Source: Mytilisepta virgata (taxonomy: Eukaryota; Mollusca; Bivalvia; Mytilida; Mytilidae). Taken from it: 64,000 nucleotides of DNA. Below the pieces are notes generated by a model. It saw nothing but the letters and a program-made list of their open reading frames with translations. It did not search any database and was not told where the DNA came from. The DNA lies in assembly GCA_028015205.1 (NCBI GenBank), contig CM051519.1:80001539-80065538 (forward strand), in the 5' to 3' direction. The stretch's first letter is position 1. Every line of letters begins with the position of its first letter. The position numbers and the translations under genes are program-made. Shown in pieces: positions 10,017 through 22,480 of this stretch.

Positions 10017-11829
10017 CTGCAATTAAAATATTTAGTTGCTTGCAGAATAAAAAGGGTAATAGATTATTCAAGGTGAAATACTTTGCAGAGTTCAACCAAA
10101 TTTCCAATTCTAAAAATATATTTTCTAGAGGGTATACATTTAAATAAATCAAGAATTGTGCGCAAGATGCTCGAGTCATTTTTTAGCCGAGTTGCATGTA
10201 TTAAAAAAAAATAGCTTTAAATCCAGATTTTGGAAATTTGGCAAACTGTTTACGGCGGACATATTGAAGATGTGCATAAGGGAATGTGATATTATTTGAA
10301 AAATTTATTGAATATTTTCCATGTTGTGAAACTGAGTCAATTTTTGGAACAATTACTATGAAGGTCCCAAGTTCGTGTAAGCAACTCCTCCTTCAGTGTT
10401 AAAGGCATCTAATTGAAATTCTTGTGAATATGTGCTGGAAGGAGTTATGATGTAATTTGAAGATTTTTAATCTTAATTGTTCATTTTATGGAGGTTAATT
10501 TTTTTTTAAATTGTTTAAGTGGAAATTACTACTCTTGTTAAACGAGATCTTTTCAAAGTATACAGAATTTTTTAGACATAATGAAGATGTCCACGACGGA
10601 GTATGATGTCATTTGTAGACTTAAATTCTTTTAGTTTTATTTGTTCACATAAAAATGTTAATGAATAGTACTTTTTGTATAATTAACTCTCTCTACAGAT
10701 AAAAAAATGCAGTATTTGATATCCATGTATTAGATAACGAAGCCTTCTTCTCTCCAGTAAAACAATTTTAAAATTAAAGAATCAATGGAAATATAATTTG
10801 TGCTTACAATTTTGAAATCTCTGTTTTACTGAATAATCCAATTGGTACATCTTCCAAAGCGTTCCATTGTATTGACCTGCAGTATGAATGGATATGTGCA
10901 ACACAGTGTAAAAAATGGCAAAATTAAATACTTTATTGTCGCCAAGCACAATTATAGTATTAATATTAAGAGAACAGGAACATAATGTTAAACACAGATC
11001 AGAATCTGATATCTAACAATCCTAAAAGTCTAATAAAACAACATTAATGTGAAAAGATGTATTAATGAGTCCAGAGTTTCGGCAACAGATGTTTTCTTTG
11101 AAAACATTCATAAGCTAAATAACAATGTACTCATTAATCTAAACGTAAAAAGGAGGGATTAAAACCAAAATTATTTACGATACAAAATAGAACCTATCAA
11201 AAAAACTGTTTTCAAGAAAGTACATTCAGCTGGTTTTGGCATAGGAATCCGTCCTCAAAGTTTTGGGATTTTTTTCCTCTTGCACCATTTTGTGAGCTAA
11301 GCAGAAGTAACTAGGTGAAAAAATGAATATTAAATTCAACGATACCAATTTTGATGCACAAGATGTGCACATTTCGCCGATTTACGACTAATCAGTTGTG
11401 ATGAATATGCTCAAAGCCTATAAACTGAAAATAAAAAAATAACACAAAAAGATGAAGAGAAAATTAAAAATACCGAAAGGGTGAAGATAACAATTATCTC
11501 GTGCATAAATCCATCAAATGTATCTCTTATGTTGTTGTATTTTGAGTGTCATATTGTTGATATTCAAAATAACGTATTTTAATCTAGTACAATTTCAAAA
11601 TAAAGTATCAAAATAGGTCAAGGTTAAAATTTTTAAGATAAATAATTTTCTTAGATAACTTGTAATCGCATTGTCTAAATTACATGAACCATGCTCTAAA
11701 CAGTTTCCTGGAAAAACTGTACATTTTTTTTTAGATTCATATATTTTTATTCGTTGACATGACAATTATATTTGCAAATTTATTGCAAATTATAGAATAA
11801 ATTATCAGTATAAGTACATGAACACTTAC
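10017..11829 (-). other. Intron between C-cap and last LRR exon
   Basis: About 1.8 kb, AT-rich. Copy B carries an additional 367-bp TTAA-flanked element here (58830-59196); the intact target TTAA in this copy is 11044-11047. Contains the dispersed repeat at 11340-11490. Confidence 0.55.
11340..11490 (+). repeat. Dispersed repeat family R2
   Basis: Begins GATACCAATTTTGATGCACA, followed by GATGTGCACATTTCG and ATCAGTTGTG. Same family at 31008-31430, in copy B at 59493-59665, and reversed at about 25836-26040. Common mussel-type interspersed repeat; class unassigned. Confidence 0.65.
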
Positions 11830-11901
11830 ACGTAGTATATATATGTTATATTACTGAATATATCAGCAGGAAAGAATCTCAGTTTATTCCCATAAATATA
11901 T
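11830..11901 (-). CDS. LRR gene, LRR 4 exon (72 bp)
   Basis: Acceptor TTCATTGACAG and donor GT/GTAAGTG enclose exactly 72 bp in phase 2, one 24-residue leucine-rich repeat: YIYGNKLRFFPADIF then SNITYIYYV. The NxL and LxxxPxxxF pattern matches the typical LRR consensus (LxxNxLxxLPxxxFxxLxxL). Copy B (60378-60449) has six base changes, five of which alter residues, concentrated in the last strand. Confidence 0.85.
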
Positions 11902-12609
11902 CTGTCAATGAAAATTAAGATGATTATAATAATAATAAAAAATATTATATGTCTTGTTTTTAAATCTTAATATACCTTTAACATGACTGTCAGTTTGACC
12001 GTTGATCCAAAATGGCACCTGAATACAAATCTGAGAGTACAAAATGTAGAGAAAAAATAGACAGCTTTTTTTCATAAATTTGGATTACAAAATCGCCCTT
12101 CTGTCGTATTGTCCACTCCAAATGAACATCGGAGAGCAACAAAAACAACACGATACGTCTCGTAGGCATTGACTTTCGAAGTTAGTTGACATGGAAAAAG
12201 GTGGAATGAAATGTAAGGACTTTGACGAATAAAACTTCCTGGGTTGCTTTGATGCCATTCACACATGACATGCTGTTTGATTATGACCAGCTGATGCATG
12301 ATGATGTAGTTATTTTCAACTTATAAACAAAGATCTATCAGAAAACTCTTAATATTTTTCTTCTTGCATGGAAAAATTCACATTCATTGCATTCAAGAAA
12401 CACATTTCTGTATCAATAAAAATATTTGAACAGTTGAATATTTAAAATATCATGATACCTCAGAATGTTGTTATTCCCAAACTTTTGTTTCTCAAATACT
12501 CGCTTGGAACGCATGCTTGTTAATTTTTAAGTTCAGAAAATTTTCGTAGATATAACTAATAGGGACAAATGTAACGGGAGCTAGAGCATGAGACTACAAA
12601 ATTCCAGTT

Positions 12610-12690
12610 TCACTACCAGGGATCGAACCAGGAACCTCTCAATGACAAGCCAGCTTTGCAACCAGTGAGCTAACTAATGGACCAGGCAAT
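12610..12690 (-). repeat. tRNA-derived SINE head (relic)
   Basis: On the minus strand there is a box-A-like TAGCTCACTGG (complement of 12662-12672) and a box-B-like GGTTCGATCCC (complement of 12619-12629) at typical tRNA spacing. The T-arm pairs four of five positions. Acceptor pairing is poor, so this is a SINE or tRNA pseudogene rather than a functional tRNA. Confidence 0.5.
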
Positions 12691-13324
12691 ATTTGTTACT
12701 GGCATGGAACCGGTTCAACCTCATTTACCAAGAAAAATAAAATACATGCCCCATGACCATGGTCTAAGAAAGAAATATTTATCCCATGCCAGTAGTTCTC
12801 TAAAAAAAGACAATGTCCCATCAGAAGAGATTTAAAAAAACCCAGTAGTTTTAGTATAGAATTGTGTGATAAGCTCTGATATGGTTATGTAATATATATG
12901 TACCATTAATACAGAACTTTACACATACTGTATAGTAAATGAGAGTGGATTGGGAATACTTTTTCTGTATTCATTAAACATGTTGGCCCATATTTCTCCA
13001 TATTTATTTAATATTACTAACCTGTTCTCTGACGTCGTGATATGGCATAAATTTCGCCCACACGGCATTAAACAAATATCAATCAATTATTTAGTATTAC
13101 ACAATCATTCTCAATTCAGTTCCATTTCCTTCTATTCAAAATATTTTGGAATTATATTTGCCATTCTTATTTTCTATAATTTATGGGTGTAGATTACTAT
13201 CTATATATATCCCATTCAGACTCTAAAAGAAATAATCATGTACCCAAACTACATAAATTTTTATGTATAGACACATCTTCATGGAATATTGATGCAAAAG
13301 TTTTGAAGGCCAAACATATATAAC

Positions 13325-13390
13325 TTAGAGCAAAAAAAAAACAAAATAATTCTAATAGAGCAAAAAAAAAAACAAAATAATTCTAATAGA
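13325..13390 (+). repeat. 30-bp tandem duplication
   Basis: Two adjacent copies of a unit with AGAGC, an A-run, and ACAAAATAATTCTAAT. The copies differ by one base in A-run length, so it is probably recent. Confidence 0.8.
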
Positions 13391-13984
13391 ACAGCAAAAG
13401 CTTTGAAGTTTTAAATATTATAGTTAACAAGTTAATAAGTTTATAATTAAAATATTGTTTCATATTTATACGGGAATTAGGTTCTTTCCATTTGCAACTA
13501 GAACTAAGTTAAATAACTTGATGGAGCTGCATTATAACTTTATTTCGCCATAAATATTATATCCCTTTGTCATTTTTCAAAGGAAATTTTATTTCTCATT
13601 TACTTAATGTATACTTGGAAATGTAATCTAACACTTTGCAGCCATATGCAGTAAATTCAGAAATTCTTTTAGTTTTCAAAATATATATGATTTATTTGTA
13701 TTTTTAAAAAAGATAATTGGCATAGTTTATTTAATATTATGTATAAAATTATTTAAAAATTTAAATATGTTTATGTGCATAAAGTTTTAGGATATACAAT
13801 GTAACTCAGAAACAGAAATTATATTAATTACAGTGTAAACAAAATAAACATTAAGGCATTGAATTATTTTTTACCAAAAAAATGACATTTTAAATATCTT
13901 TATATGAATATAGTGATCCTAAATATCATATAAATTTATGATTTTATGAAATTTATTTTTCATCCATGATTTCACTCTGTGACT

Positions 13985-14300
13985 TTTCCCTAGGTATGAT
14001 CGAAGTCACTAAGCTCACCTGGCCCAAAGGGTCATTTAAGCTTTTCTTATCACTTGGCATCCGTCATCGTCCATTAACTTTTACAAAAATCTTCTCTTCC
14101 GAAACTACTGGGCCAAATTTAACCAAACTTGGCCCCAAGCATCATTAGGATATCTAGTTTAAAAATGTGTCTAATGACCCCGCCTGCCAACCAACATGGC
14201 CAGCTTGGCTAAAATAGAACATAGGGATAAAACTGCAGTTTTTGTCTAAATTTCAAAAACTAAAGCATTTAGAGCAAACCTGACATGGGGTAAAAATGTT
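13985..14300 (-). repeat. Bivalve-type interspersed repeat
   Basis: Contains CTCACCTGGCCCAAAGGGTC, GGGCCAAATTTAACC and CTTGGCCCCAAGCATCAT. I recognise this style of sequence from mussel and oyster noncoding DNA; the reverse motif AGGTGAGCGATAC occurs at 25045. No coding function. Confidence 0.5.
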
Positions 14301-14972
14301 CTTTCTATCCCCTCAACCCATCCCCCCCCAAAAAAAAGTGCAATTACATCTCTCTGAAATTAAAACACCTACCTCAGCTGGTAAGATCAACTGGAATATT
14401 TCAATGTCCAGTGACAGACTTTCAAAAAGAGCAGAACTGCTTGGATACAGCTCCAGGGACCAGTTGCAGTACAGTAAAGTCTTTCCCATACTTGTTATGC
14501 ATCTGACAAACTATTTTTGAATGTTAACAATCTAGTTTGCAGTGCAGATACTATTTTTGGCTTTGAATTAACAACTGACACAATAATAAAAATGTATGAA
14601 GAACTGATATTGTCTAGTTGGAGTAAATACACAGTGGATGAAGTAAGCTTAATAAGAATGTAATATAACTTGGATTGACAGAAACTATGAAGTGTAATAT
14701 GGAAGAAAGGAAGTTGCAAAGAAGTGAGAAAGTTAATTTGCATCATTAAAATTATTATTTTTGGTCATCAACATTTTAATGGCAAACAGTTTTATACTTG
14801 TCTGTCATACTATTAACACAATAAATCTGGAACTATTTAAGTACATGTTTGTATTAAAACATATCCCTAACGATCTTTTGTGTTGTAAGGGGAACTACTC
14901 GTAATGTAAGACGTTACATTTTATCGCACCTGCTTGTGCAAGTTATCGAACTTAAATGTTGTCATAACAAAA

Positions 14973-15038
14973 ATGGCGGAAGTAAACATATTCAAACAAG
15001 ACATGAAAATTCTTAATATTTCTGTCATTAGAAAAGAG
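14973..15038 (+). CDS. Candidate first coding exon of an unknown plus-strand gene
   Basis: An ATG in good context (AAAATGGCGG) opens 22 codons (MAEVNIFKQDMKILNISVIR then KE) ending at a donor-like GAG/GTAAAG. The local region is richer in CpG than its surroundings. It sits in the 4-kb block present only in copy A. No downstream exon was found and the protein is not recognised; this could be a decayed retrocopy or chance. Confidence 0.25.
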
Positions 15039-16050
15039 GTAAAGTTATAAATTTGAGAACACAGACATATGAATGTTTCCACACCAAGACAACACATTTG
15101 TTAGCAATACAGTGGATTTTAATGAGTTGAAATCGGTCCGTCGCATAAACTTTGATAATGAAAGATCCGTTTCATCCTTCTTACCCATGTTTTGCAATCA
15201 TCTGATCAATTTATCATTTCCATTTTATACCCAAAAGTTGCGTCCGTTTACGAATATTACGAAAGTGCAAACTGATTTTCTTACTCGCGGAGGCAAATTT
15301 TCCAGCAGTATTTTAGGTGCGGCCTGGGCAATTTGTGTACCCCAACGTTATCTGAACGCGCCGTAGCTGTCAACACATGTCAAGATCATACCCTTGACCG
15401 AGACTTGCTATTACTTAGACAGAAAAAAACCTGTATATCCAATATAAAAGTGTTATTTTGTTCTTTTATACAATGAATTTTCATTCGATTTTTTTTGGTA
15501 TATCGCAAAATAGTAGTAATAATAATAATAATAAAATGAACGAATGGATAGAAAGCAAATAAAAAAGCTTTTTGGGGGGACCTAATTTTAAATTTTGTAC
15601 ACTTTTTTGTTTTTTCGAGAATCTCATCTAAATATACCGGAAAATGTTGAAAATATTCCCCAGATTTGATGTGCAAAAAATCATAGTGATTCGTGAGAAA
15701 ACATTTTTTTGTACCAAATTTATTTACACGCCATTCGAACAGCTCCAGTCAATTTTTTGCACTCGAAAATTGGTCAAGAAATGGTTCCTGAAGAGAAATT
15801 AAATATCTAAATCGTACAAAAATTTCAGAGAATGGTCAAATTGAATGCTTGGAACGGGTTGTCCAAATTTAGAAAGAATCTGATGGACAGAACCGATGAT
15901 ATAGCTCACTTAACATGACGTGTCGACTTCCGTATGCCACAGCTTCGACGTCGCAAAGTGCACGAAATAGTCCGTTCGACGCGCAAGGTCACTGATCAGA
16001 GACTGGTCACATTTTGGCCAAAAAGGGACTTCCGGTTACCCGACTGACAA
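15039..16050. other. CpG-richer segment without recognised gene
   Basis: A 97-codon frame occupies 15073-15366 on the plus strand but resembles no family I know. 15900-16040 has many CG dinucleotides (TCGACGTCG, GTTCGACGCGC) in an otherwise AT-rich intron. Absent from copy B. Confidence 0.35.
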
Positions 16051-16533
16051 CTAGCCATTTTTTTTTATTCACTGCACTCAGTTAAATAAATATAAAGTTA
16101 TAATTGAACCACCTGCTTAATGCTAAAATATTGAAAACCAAAACAATTACCCATAATGCTAATATCGTATTTAAAATGAACGTATGAGATGAATTTAAAA
16201 ACATATTTTCATACTAATTAATTTCAAAAGAAATACCATTTATGTACATATGAACCGGATAAACATAAACATAAACTTTCAACAAATGATCAGCCGTAAT
16301 ATTTCAAGTTAGAGTATCCTGACTCGCTGTTGTGTTCATGTTTGTGTTCTTTTATGTTATTTTTTTGTCCGGGTTTCTGTCTGTTGGGTGGCGTTGATTG
16401 ATTGGTATCTTATTGTTGACATTTCCTGTTATTCATTTTGTTGTTTCAAAAAAATTTGGAAAACCGTAAAAACAGAAGATTCAAATTCAAAACTACCAAA
16501 AACAATTTACTTCTTGTATATGCAGTTACTTAC

Positions 16534-16605
16534 AGGTATTTAAGGCTGACAAGATTTGAGAATAATCCACTTGGTAATGCTTTTAAATCATTGTTTCCAA
16601 TGTGT
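16534..16605 (-). CDS. LRR gene, LRR 3 exon (72 bp)
   Basis: Acceptor ATTATTTTCCAG and donor CT/GTAAGT enclose exactly 72 bp in phase 2. It encodes one 24-residue repeat: HIGNNDLKALPSGLF then SNLVSLKYL, an excellent match to the typical LRR consensus. In copy B (61597-61668) the repeat is conserved with Gly-Asn to Ala-Tyr and Leu to Val changes. The plus-strand frame at 16438-16629 is its antisense shadow. Confidence 0.88.
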
Positions 16606-18972
16606 CTGGAAAATAATAAAACTATGTAGTTTCTAGCACATGGACTAGTTTTGTAAATATACGCATGATATTGTGTGTAGTCTGTTTATATAATCTCGTA
16701 TCCATGTACAGTTTATATTAAAGCAGATGAGACTTTATTGTTGTCTAGTAAACTAAAGTGGTGGGCTTCTGGCCGACACTGCAATATGTTATCTTTCTGC
16801 AATTTTATTGGTTAAAAAACCTGCAAATATTCTAGATCTGCTTCTTTAAACAGTGCAAATATCCACGTAAGTTTTTTTTTCATTTATTTTTTAAATAGTT
16901 CATTTTCGATAATTTTGGAATATATTATGTTATGAATGCAAAAATGAATAAGTTGCAACTACATGTATGTCCTGCAATAACTCAGATGTGTATACACACA
17001 TATAAATAGATATTCCGCAAAAAATTACACAAGTCTTGCTCGAAAGCTGGGTATTCTCCATGTTGATGACTTCACTCTGACCTTAACGTGAAGAATAACA
17101 ATAGAAATCTGCTTTCATTGCTTATACTTATTTCACGTGCATTGTATGGCTTTTGTGTTAAAAACCCCTTCTCTTCTAAATATAAAATTATTGAAAATAC
17201 CGTGTATTAACTGATCTTTACCTGCAAACTGACATATATATATGTTACAGTGAATGTGTGTATAATCGGAGTTAAAGATATACATTGTCCATATTGAGTG
17301 CATAATAATATATGATACATACATATTTTCTAATTTGCCGAGTGGAAACAGTCTATTTTCCAAAGCTACAATCTTGTTCATGCTCAATCGTCTGAAATAC
17401 AATCCTTAGTCAAATAATGGAAGAAAACATTATTTTCAAAGTATATTCTTTTAATATGCAAAATGGACCATTCAGATATTCATAAAACAATCGACAAAAT
17501 TTTATGTTAAACATATGTTTGAAAGTTGGATAAACAATACCACTTTGTATCAGGTTAGATTTGGCCGGTTTGAATCAAACCACTATTTATACCAATAATC
17601 GATATCGATTTCCATTTTGTATCATTATCAGGTCATAAGATACAAATGCAACATTTGCAGTGTAAAAGAGAAGATCTGTCCTATTGTTTTCATAAAATCC
17701 AACTTTATCCATTTTGATTCACTGTGTGTGCGTATTCCATCACGTAACGTTTGAGAAAGGAAATCAGAAAACCCCAAACAATAAACTAAAATGTTGTAGT
17801 TCAAATATACTTAAAAGGATACGCCAAATCTGCTCAAAATTGATCATACATATTACAACTATGCTTAAATATATTTGTACAAAACGTCATTCCGATATTT
17901 ACAGTTATAACTGTATCTCTGTCGACAAATATGTGGTGGTGACGTCACGACCTACAAAATCTTACCTAAAATTAAAGATGATTCTTCTATAGAATGCTAC
18001 CATTTACATACATGTATGTCCATTGTTTGGCGCAAACTGGTCGATAATTACAAAATTATAACGATTATATCACAAGTTAATACGTGTCGGTAATTAATTC
18101 TAATATTGCGGTAAACCATATCTACCAAACATGTAATAAAATTACTTTCATTTAACAATTTACCTGTCAAGGAAATTTAGTGTTTACTGCTCGGTAACTG
18201 TTGTAATCATGTTGATTATTACAAGTATTTATCCAAGCTTCACCTCTTGTATATTGACAAATCATTAACCTATCTGACTGTGAAATAATATATCACACCT
18301 GTTATCGATCAAATCACTGCTAATCATTTTATCAAGGCGGAAGTGTCATAACAACTCATTACTTAAAATAATTTTAATATTCCTTTAAAAAAGGATTTCT
18401 ATGTGCATGCAACACATTATGGACCACTTCGACCGGTTGTCATATAAAGTTATCTCGCTTGAACTACACGAGAAACTCACATTAGAACAAATGCCGTGAA
18501 TAAGAATTTATTTAAGTATTTCCTAAATCATACACAATTTTCAAAGGCGGCAGCAAACTTATGAAAAATAATAAGTATGCAATGGTTTCTGAATTTAATC
18601 CACATTAATAAATATTTGAAATTAAATTTTTAAGCGGTTACGAGTTTTTATGTGAAAGTGAACAATAGATCCTTTTGCCAGGACAAACGATATACAGTTG
18701 GTTTTTATTACCCCCCCTCCCCAAATCACAATTTATAGAACGCCTTTATTTATCTTTTACGGATGTTCTATTTTTTACCAGTCCCTATTTCTGACAATGT
18801 TTTTCTTGTCATGGAATTTAGATCCTTTCTTAATGCTTAATCTTTCAACTCTTTATTTTGGTAATTTTTAAACGTTATCTATTTAGTTTTAGATACATGT
18901 ATCATATATAGGTTTGCAGTAAATTTGTTTTATTCATTTGGATTTCATGTTGTATATTCTATTAAAGTATAG
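16606..18972 (-). other. Intron (distal part of copy A and unique sequence)
   Basis: Copy-A homology to copy B ends at the window edge (18162 aligns with 64000). About 280 bp near 16652-16935 are absent from copy B, while copy B gains the 1-kb KRBA2-like insertion near 62046. A conserved segment near 17140-17240 has a splice-like CAG/GTAAAG but no fitting exon. 18163-18972 shows nothing recognisable. Confidence 0.45.
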
Positions 18973-19571
18973 TTAATCCCGCCCATACGTAAAGTTAAGA
19001 AATACCAAAAGGTATATTTGAAGGAGGGGAAAATTGAAAATAACTGCCAAAGTTCGGAGAACAACGAAGACAAGACCAAAAACAATACAAATACTACATT
19101 TAAAAACTAATAATATAGGAACAACACAGATACCACAAAAACAACCGGGGGTAGACTCAGGTGCTCCGGAACAGTAAGCAGTCTCTGCTTCCTGCAGGGC
19201 ACCCGCCATACTACCCATGTCAAATCCGGTATGAGGAAGGGACAGCATCAATGGAACAGGTTCATTTTCATTTGGGAAACGGATTTTTATACCTGTCAAC
19301 CACGTAATGACGTTCAGACATGTAAAAAAGGTTGACTGCAACTTAGGAGCAACATATCCCTGTTTGAACACCTTTTCTGTCAGAAGACGGGCTCTGTCCA
19401 GGAAGTAAAAAAAATGTAAATGTCACAAGCTATAGAATAACACACGAGTTGTGGAATATACACTCCATACGCCGGCGCTTCTGGAATGTTGCAGCTCAAA
19501 AATGGGAAGTTGACGATTGGAAAGTCAAAGTTATCCCGTTTGTCGTAAATTAAGTGAATTAGGACAGACAA
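18973..19571 (-). pseudogene. Penelope-like element, 3' part (reverse transcriptase thumb and tail)
   Basis: Minus-strand frames 19380-19571 and 18973-19371 carry YDKRDNFDFPIVNFPFLS, AYGVYIPQL and later YCSGAPESTPG, aligning with the C-terminal region of the other Penelope-like copies here (38239, 48599). Frameshifts and stops break it. The tail contains the conserved 3' block (CCGGAGCACCTGAG, CCCCCGGTT). A shorter relative lies at 59842-60262. Confidence 0.7.
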
Positions 19572-19907
19572 GGTGTCAGTATGGACCTGGTTATTTAAGA
19601 ATACCTACAATCTACCTGTGAAGCAATAATCAATTAAACAAATCAATAATAAATATCTAGCCTAATTGTTTGTAATAAACAAGTTAAGTAGATGACAGAC
19701 TGTTTGCTTTAAATTCTACAAGAATGTGAAATTTTGTACATTTTATACATAGTTTCTGTGAAAATAAAGAAATACGAATTGATGGAATAATAAAATCTCC
19801 CAAACGAAGTTTGGAGACTTATTGTTTTTGTTTCGTTTCTTCTTATTATGTCTCCCAAACAAAGTTTTGGGAGACATATTGTTTTTGTCCGGTTTCTTAT
19901 TATTCTT

Positions 19908-19933
19908 CTTCTTCTTCTTCTTCTTCTTCTTCT
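19908..19933 (+). repeat. TTC microsatellite
   Basis: About nine TTC units within the first hairpin unit; produces spurious poly-Ser, poly-Phe and poly-Arg frames. Confidence 0.9.
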
Positions 19934-20259
19934 TTCCTTTTTCTTTCCGTTCAATGTTGTCCGCGACGTTTCTCAAAGATGCAATGTCCAATCAATATGA
20001 AACTTTGGGAATATGTTAAGGGTGACCTGAAGTTTTGCAAACGACTTTTAAAATTTTCAAAATGGCCGCCGTTTCAAAGGTCATTATATAGGACATTGCA
20101 ATAATTTGAATTTAGGGGGTTTCTGATAAGCTCTAGATAGTGGCAATGGGGGTTTGTTTGGGAGACATCTTGTGACTCGCTGGCGATCACAATCATACCT
20201 AGTTATGTCTCCCAAACAAAGTTTTGGGAGACATATTGTTTTTGTCCGGTTTCTTATTA

Positions 20260-20303
20260 TTATTCTTCTTCTTCTTCTTCTTCTTCTTCTTCTTCTTCTT
20301 CTT
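20260..20303 (+). repeat. TTC microsatellite
   Basis: A longer TTC run at the equivalent place of the second hairpin unit, showing expansion between the two units. Confidence 0.9.
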
Positions 20304-21059
20304 TCCTTTTTCTTTCCGTTCAATGTTGTCCGCGACGTTTCTCAAAGATGCAATGTCCAATCAATATGAAACTTTGGGAATATGTTAAGGGTGACCTGAA
20401 GTTTTGCAAACGACTTTTAAAATTTTCAAAATGGCCGCCGTTTCCGTGGAAACAGAAAAACGTCATTATATATAGGACATTGCTTTATGTCAGTAACCTA
20501 GGTGGGTAGGATTCTGAAATTTTGTAGGTGAATAGAGCAAAAGGTGCTCTTTAATTATACGAAAAAAAAATTTGAAGCGATATTTACGGTTTTCGCGTTA
20601 TTTACGAAAATGCGATTTTTCGGGCCCAAAATTCGAAATTCTTTCGAAGTGCTTCGATTTCAATGAAAATTGATATTTAGGGGTTTTAAATGATGGCGAT
20701 TGCAAAGGGCTTAAAAAAATCAAAATGGCTGCTGTTTCCGTGGAAACAGGACAAGGTCATTATATAGGACATTGCGATAATTTGAATTTAGGGGTTTCTG
20801 ATAAGCTCTAGATAGTGGCAATGGGGGTTTGTTTGGGAGACATCTTGTGACTCGCTTGCGATCACAATCATACCTAGTTATTATTATTATTATTCTTTCT
20901 GGCGCCGCAAACTTTGTCCGGGGGACTTTTGTACATTATACTTGACCGATTTCAATCAAATTTTGCACAATGATAGTACCCCATGAGATGTTGGTCCTAA
21001 CCATTTTTCAAATGTAGGGGGGGCCAGGGGCAGTGCCACGCCCCTTCAAATACCTCAAA

Positions 21060-22480
21060 AATTGATATTTTTTTAATAGGTCAAAAACAGTTTACATTCC
21101 TACCCTATAACCATATATTTTATTACTGCTTATGATAAGACGAAGGATTTGGTACCTAAGGGGGTCTGAGGGGGTCATGCCCCGCCCCCTCAAATGACAA
21201 AATACTTTATATATTGAAAACCATTGAGATCCCCACCCTATAACCATATATATTATTACGCCTGATGATTAGACGAAGACTTCGGTACTATAGGGGGGTC
21301 TGAGGGGGTCATGCCCCACCCCCTCAAATGACAAAAGACGTTATATCTTGAAAACCATTGAGATCCCCACCCTATAACCATATACATTATTACTGCTTAT
21401 GATAAGACGAAGGATTTGGTACCTAAGGGGGGTCTGAGGGGGTCATGCCCCGCCACCCTCAATGACAAAATAATTTATACCTTGAAAACCATTGAGATCC
21501 CCACCCTATAACCATATATATTATTACTCCTGATGATTAGACGAGACTTCGGTACTATAGGGGGTCTGAGGGGGTCATGCCCCACCCCCTCAAATGACAA
21601 AAGACTTAATATCTTGAAAACCTTTGAGATCCCCACCCTATCACCATATATATCATTACTGCTTATGATAAGACGAAGGATTTGGTACTTAAAGGGGGTC
21701 TGAGGTGGTCATGCTCCGCCCCCCTCAAATGACAAAATACTTTATATCTTGAAAACCATTGAGATCCCCACCCTATAACCTTATATATTATTACTCCTGA
21801 TGATTAGACGAAGACTTCGGTACTATAGGGGGGTCTGAGTTGGGTCATGCCCCACCCCCTCAAATGACAAAAGACTTAATATCTTGAAAACCATTGAGAT
21901 CCCCACCCTATAACCATATATATTATTACTGCTTATGATAAGACGAAGAATTTGGTTATTAAGGGGGGTATGAGGGGGTCAAGCCCCGCCCTCCTCAATG
22001 ACAAAATACTTTATATCTTGAAAACCATTGAGATCCCCACCCTATAACCATATATATTATTACTCGTGATGATTAGTCGAAGACTTCGGTACTATAGGGG
22101 GTCTGAGCGGGGTCATGCCCCACCCCCTCAATTGACAAAATACTTAATATCTTGGAAAACCATTGAGATCCCCACCCTATAACCATATATATTATTACTC
22201 CTTATGACAAGACGAAGCATTTGGTACCATTGGGGTGTCTGATGGGGTATTGCCCCGCCCCCCTCAAATGACAAAACCCTTCATATCTTGAAAACCCTTG
22301 AGATCCACACCCTATAACCATATATATTATTACTCTTTATGAAAAGATGAAACATATGGTACCATTGGGGGTCCAAGGTGGGCGTGCCCCACACGCCCTC
22401 AAATGACAAAATACTTAATATCTTGAAAACTATTGAGATCCCCCACCGAACCCTCTCAAATGACAAAACCCTTAATAGGT
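21060..22480. repeat. 134-bp satellite with alternating monomers
   Basis: The landmark CCCCACCC recurs at 21231, 21365, 21499, 21631, 21766, 21901, 22035, 22170, (22305) and 22440: a period of 132-135 bp. Two monomer types alternate: one with GATGATTAGACGAAGACTTCG, shortened here to GATTAGACGAAGACTTCGG, and one with TTATGATAAGACGAAGGAT. The functional repeat is therefore a dimer of about 269 bp. The last two units are diverged. No frame spans it convincingly. Confidence 0.9.

Larger units (their letters stand above)
11902..16533 (-). other. Intron between LRR 3 and LRR 4, with copy-A-specific block
   Basis: Of this intron, 12084-16050 has no counterpart in copy B, where an unrelated segment of about 408 bp (60631-61038) occupies the same place. 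The block includes a tRNA-like SINE relic, a 30-bp direct duplication near 13325-13385, a bivalve-type repeat (13985-14300) and a CpG-richer part (14930-16040). Confidence 0.6.
1..18162. repeat. Copy A of a large direct duplication
   Basis: Colinear in the same orientation with 47818-64000, recognisable over almost the whole length with a few percent base differences plus indels. It carries the last three LRR-end exons, stalk, membrane and tail exons of the LRR gene. The copy begins at or before the window start, so its left edge is not visible. Copy-A-specific segments are 549-1782 (transposon), about 7686-7795, 12084-16050 and about 16652-16935. This may be real tandem duplication or two haplotypes placed in series by assembly. 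Confidence 0.93.

Noticed and set aside
9891..10076. Plus-strand 61-codon frame, conserved in copy B
   Set aside because: Antisense shadow of the LRR cap exon at 9862-10016.
12072..12299. 75-codon minus-strand frame
   Set aside because: No family, no splice context, and mostly in the block absent from copy B.
12610..12690. Functional tRNA gene
   Set aside because: Acceptor stem does not pair and the T stem has a mismatch.
16438..16629. Plus-strand frame conserved in copy B (61408-61692)
   Set aside because: Antisense shadow of the LRR 3 exon.
19709..20369. Frames with poly-Arg, poly-Lys, poly-Ser or poly-Phe runs
   Set aside because: Products of the TTC microsatellites.
21060..22480. Regular repeats considered as a CRISPR array
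   Set aside because: Continuous 134-bp tandem repeats with no unique spacers, in animal DNA.
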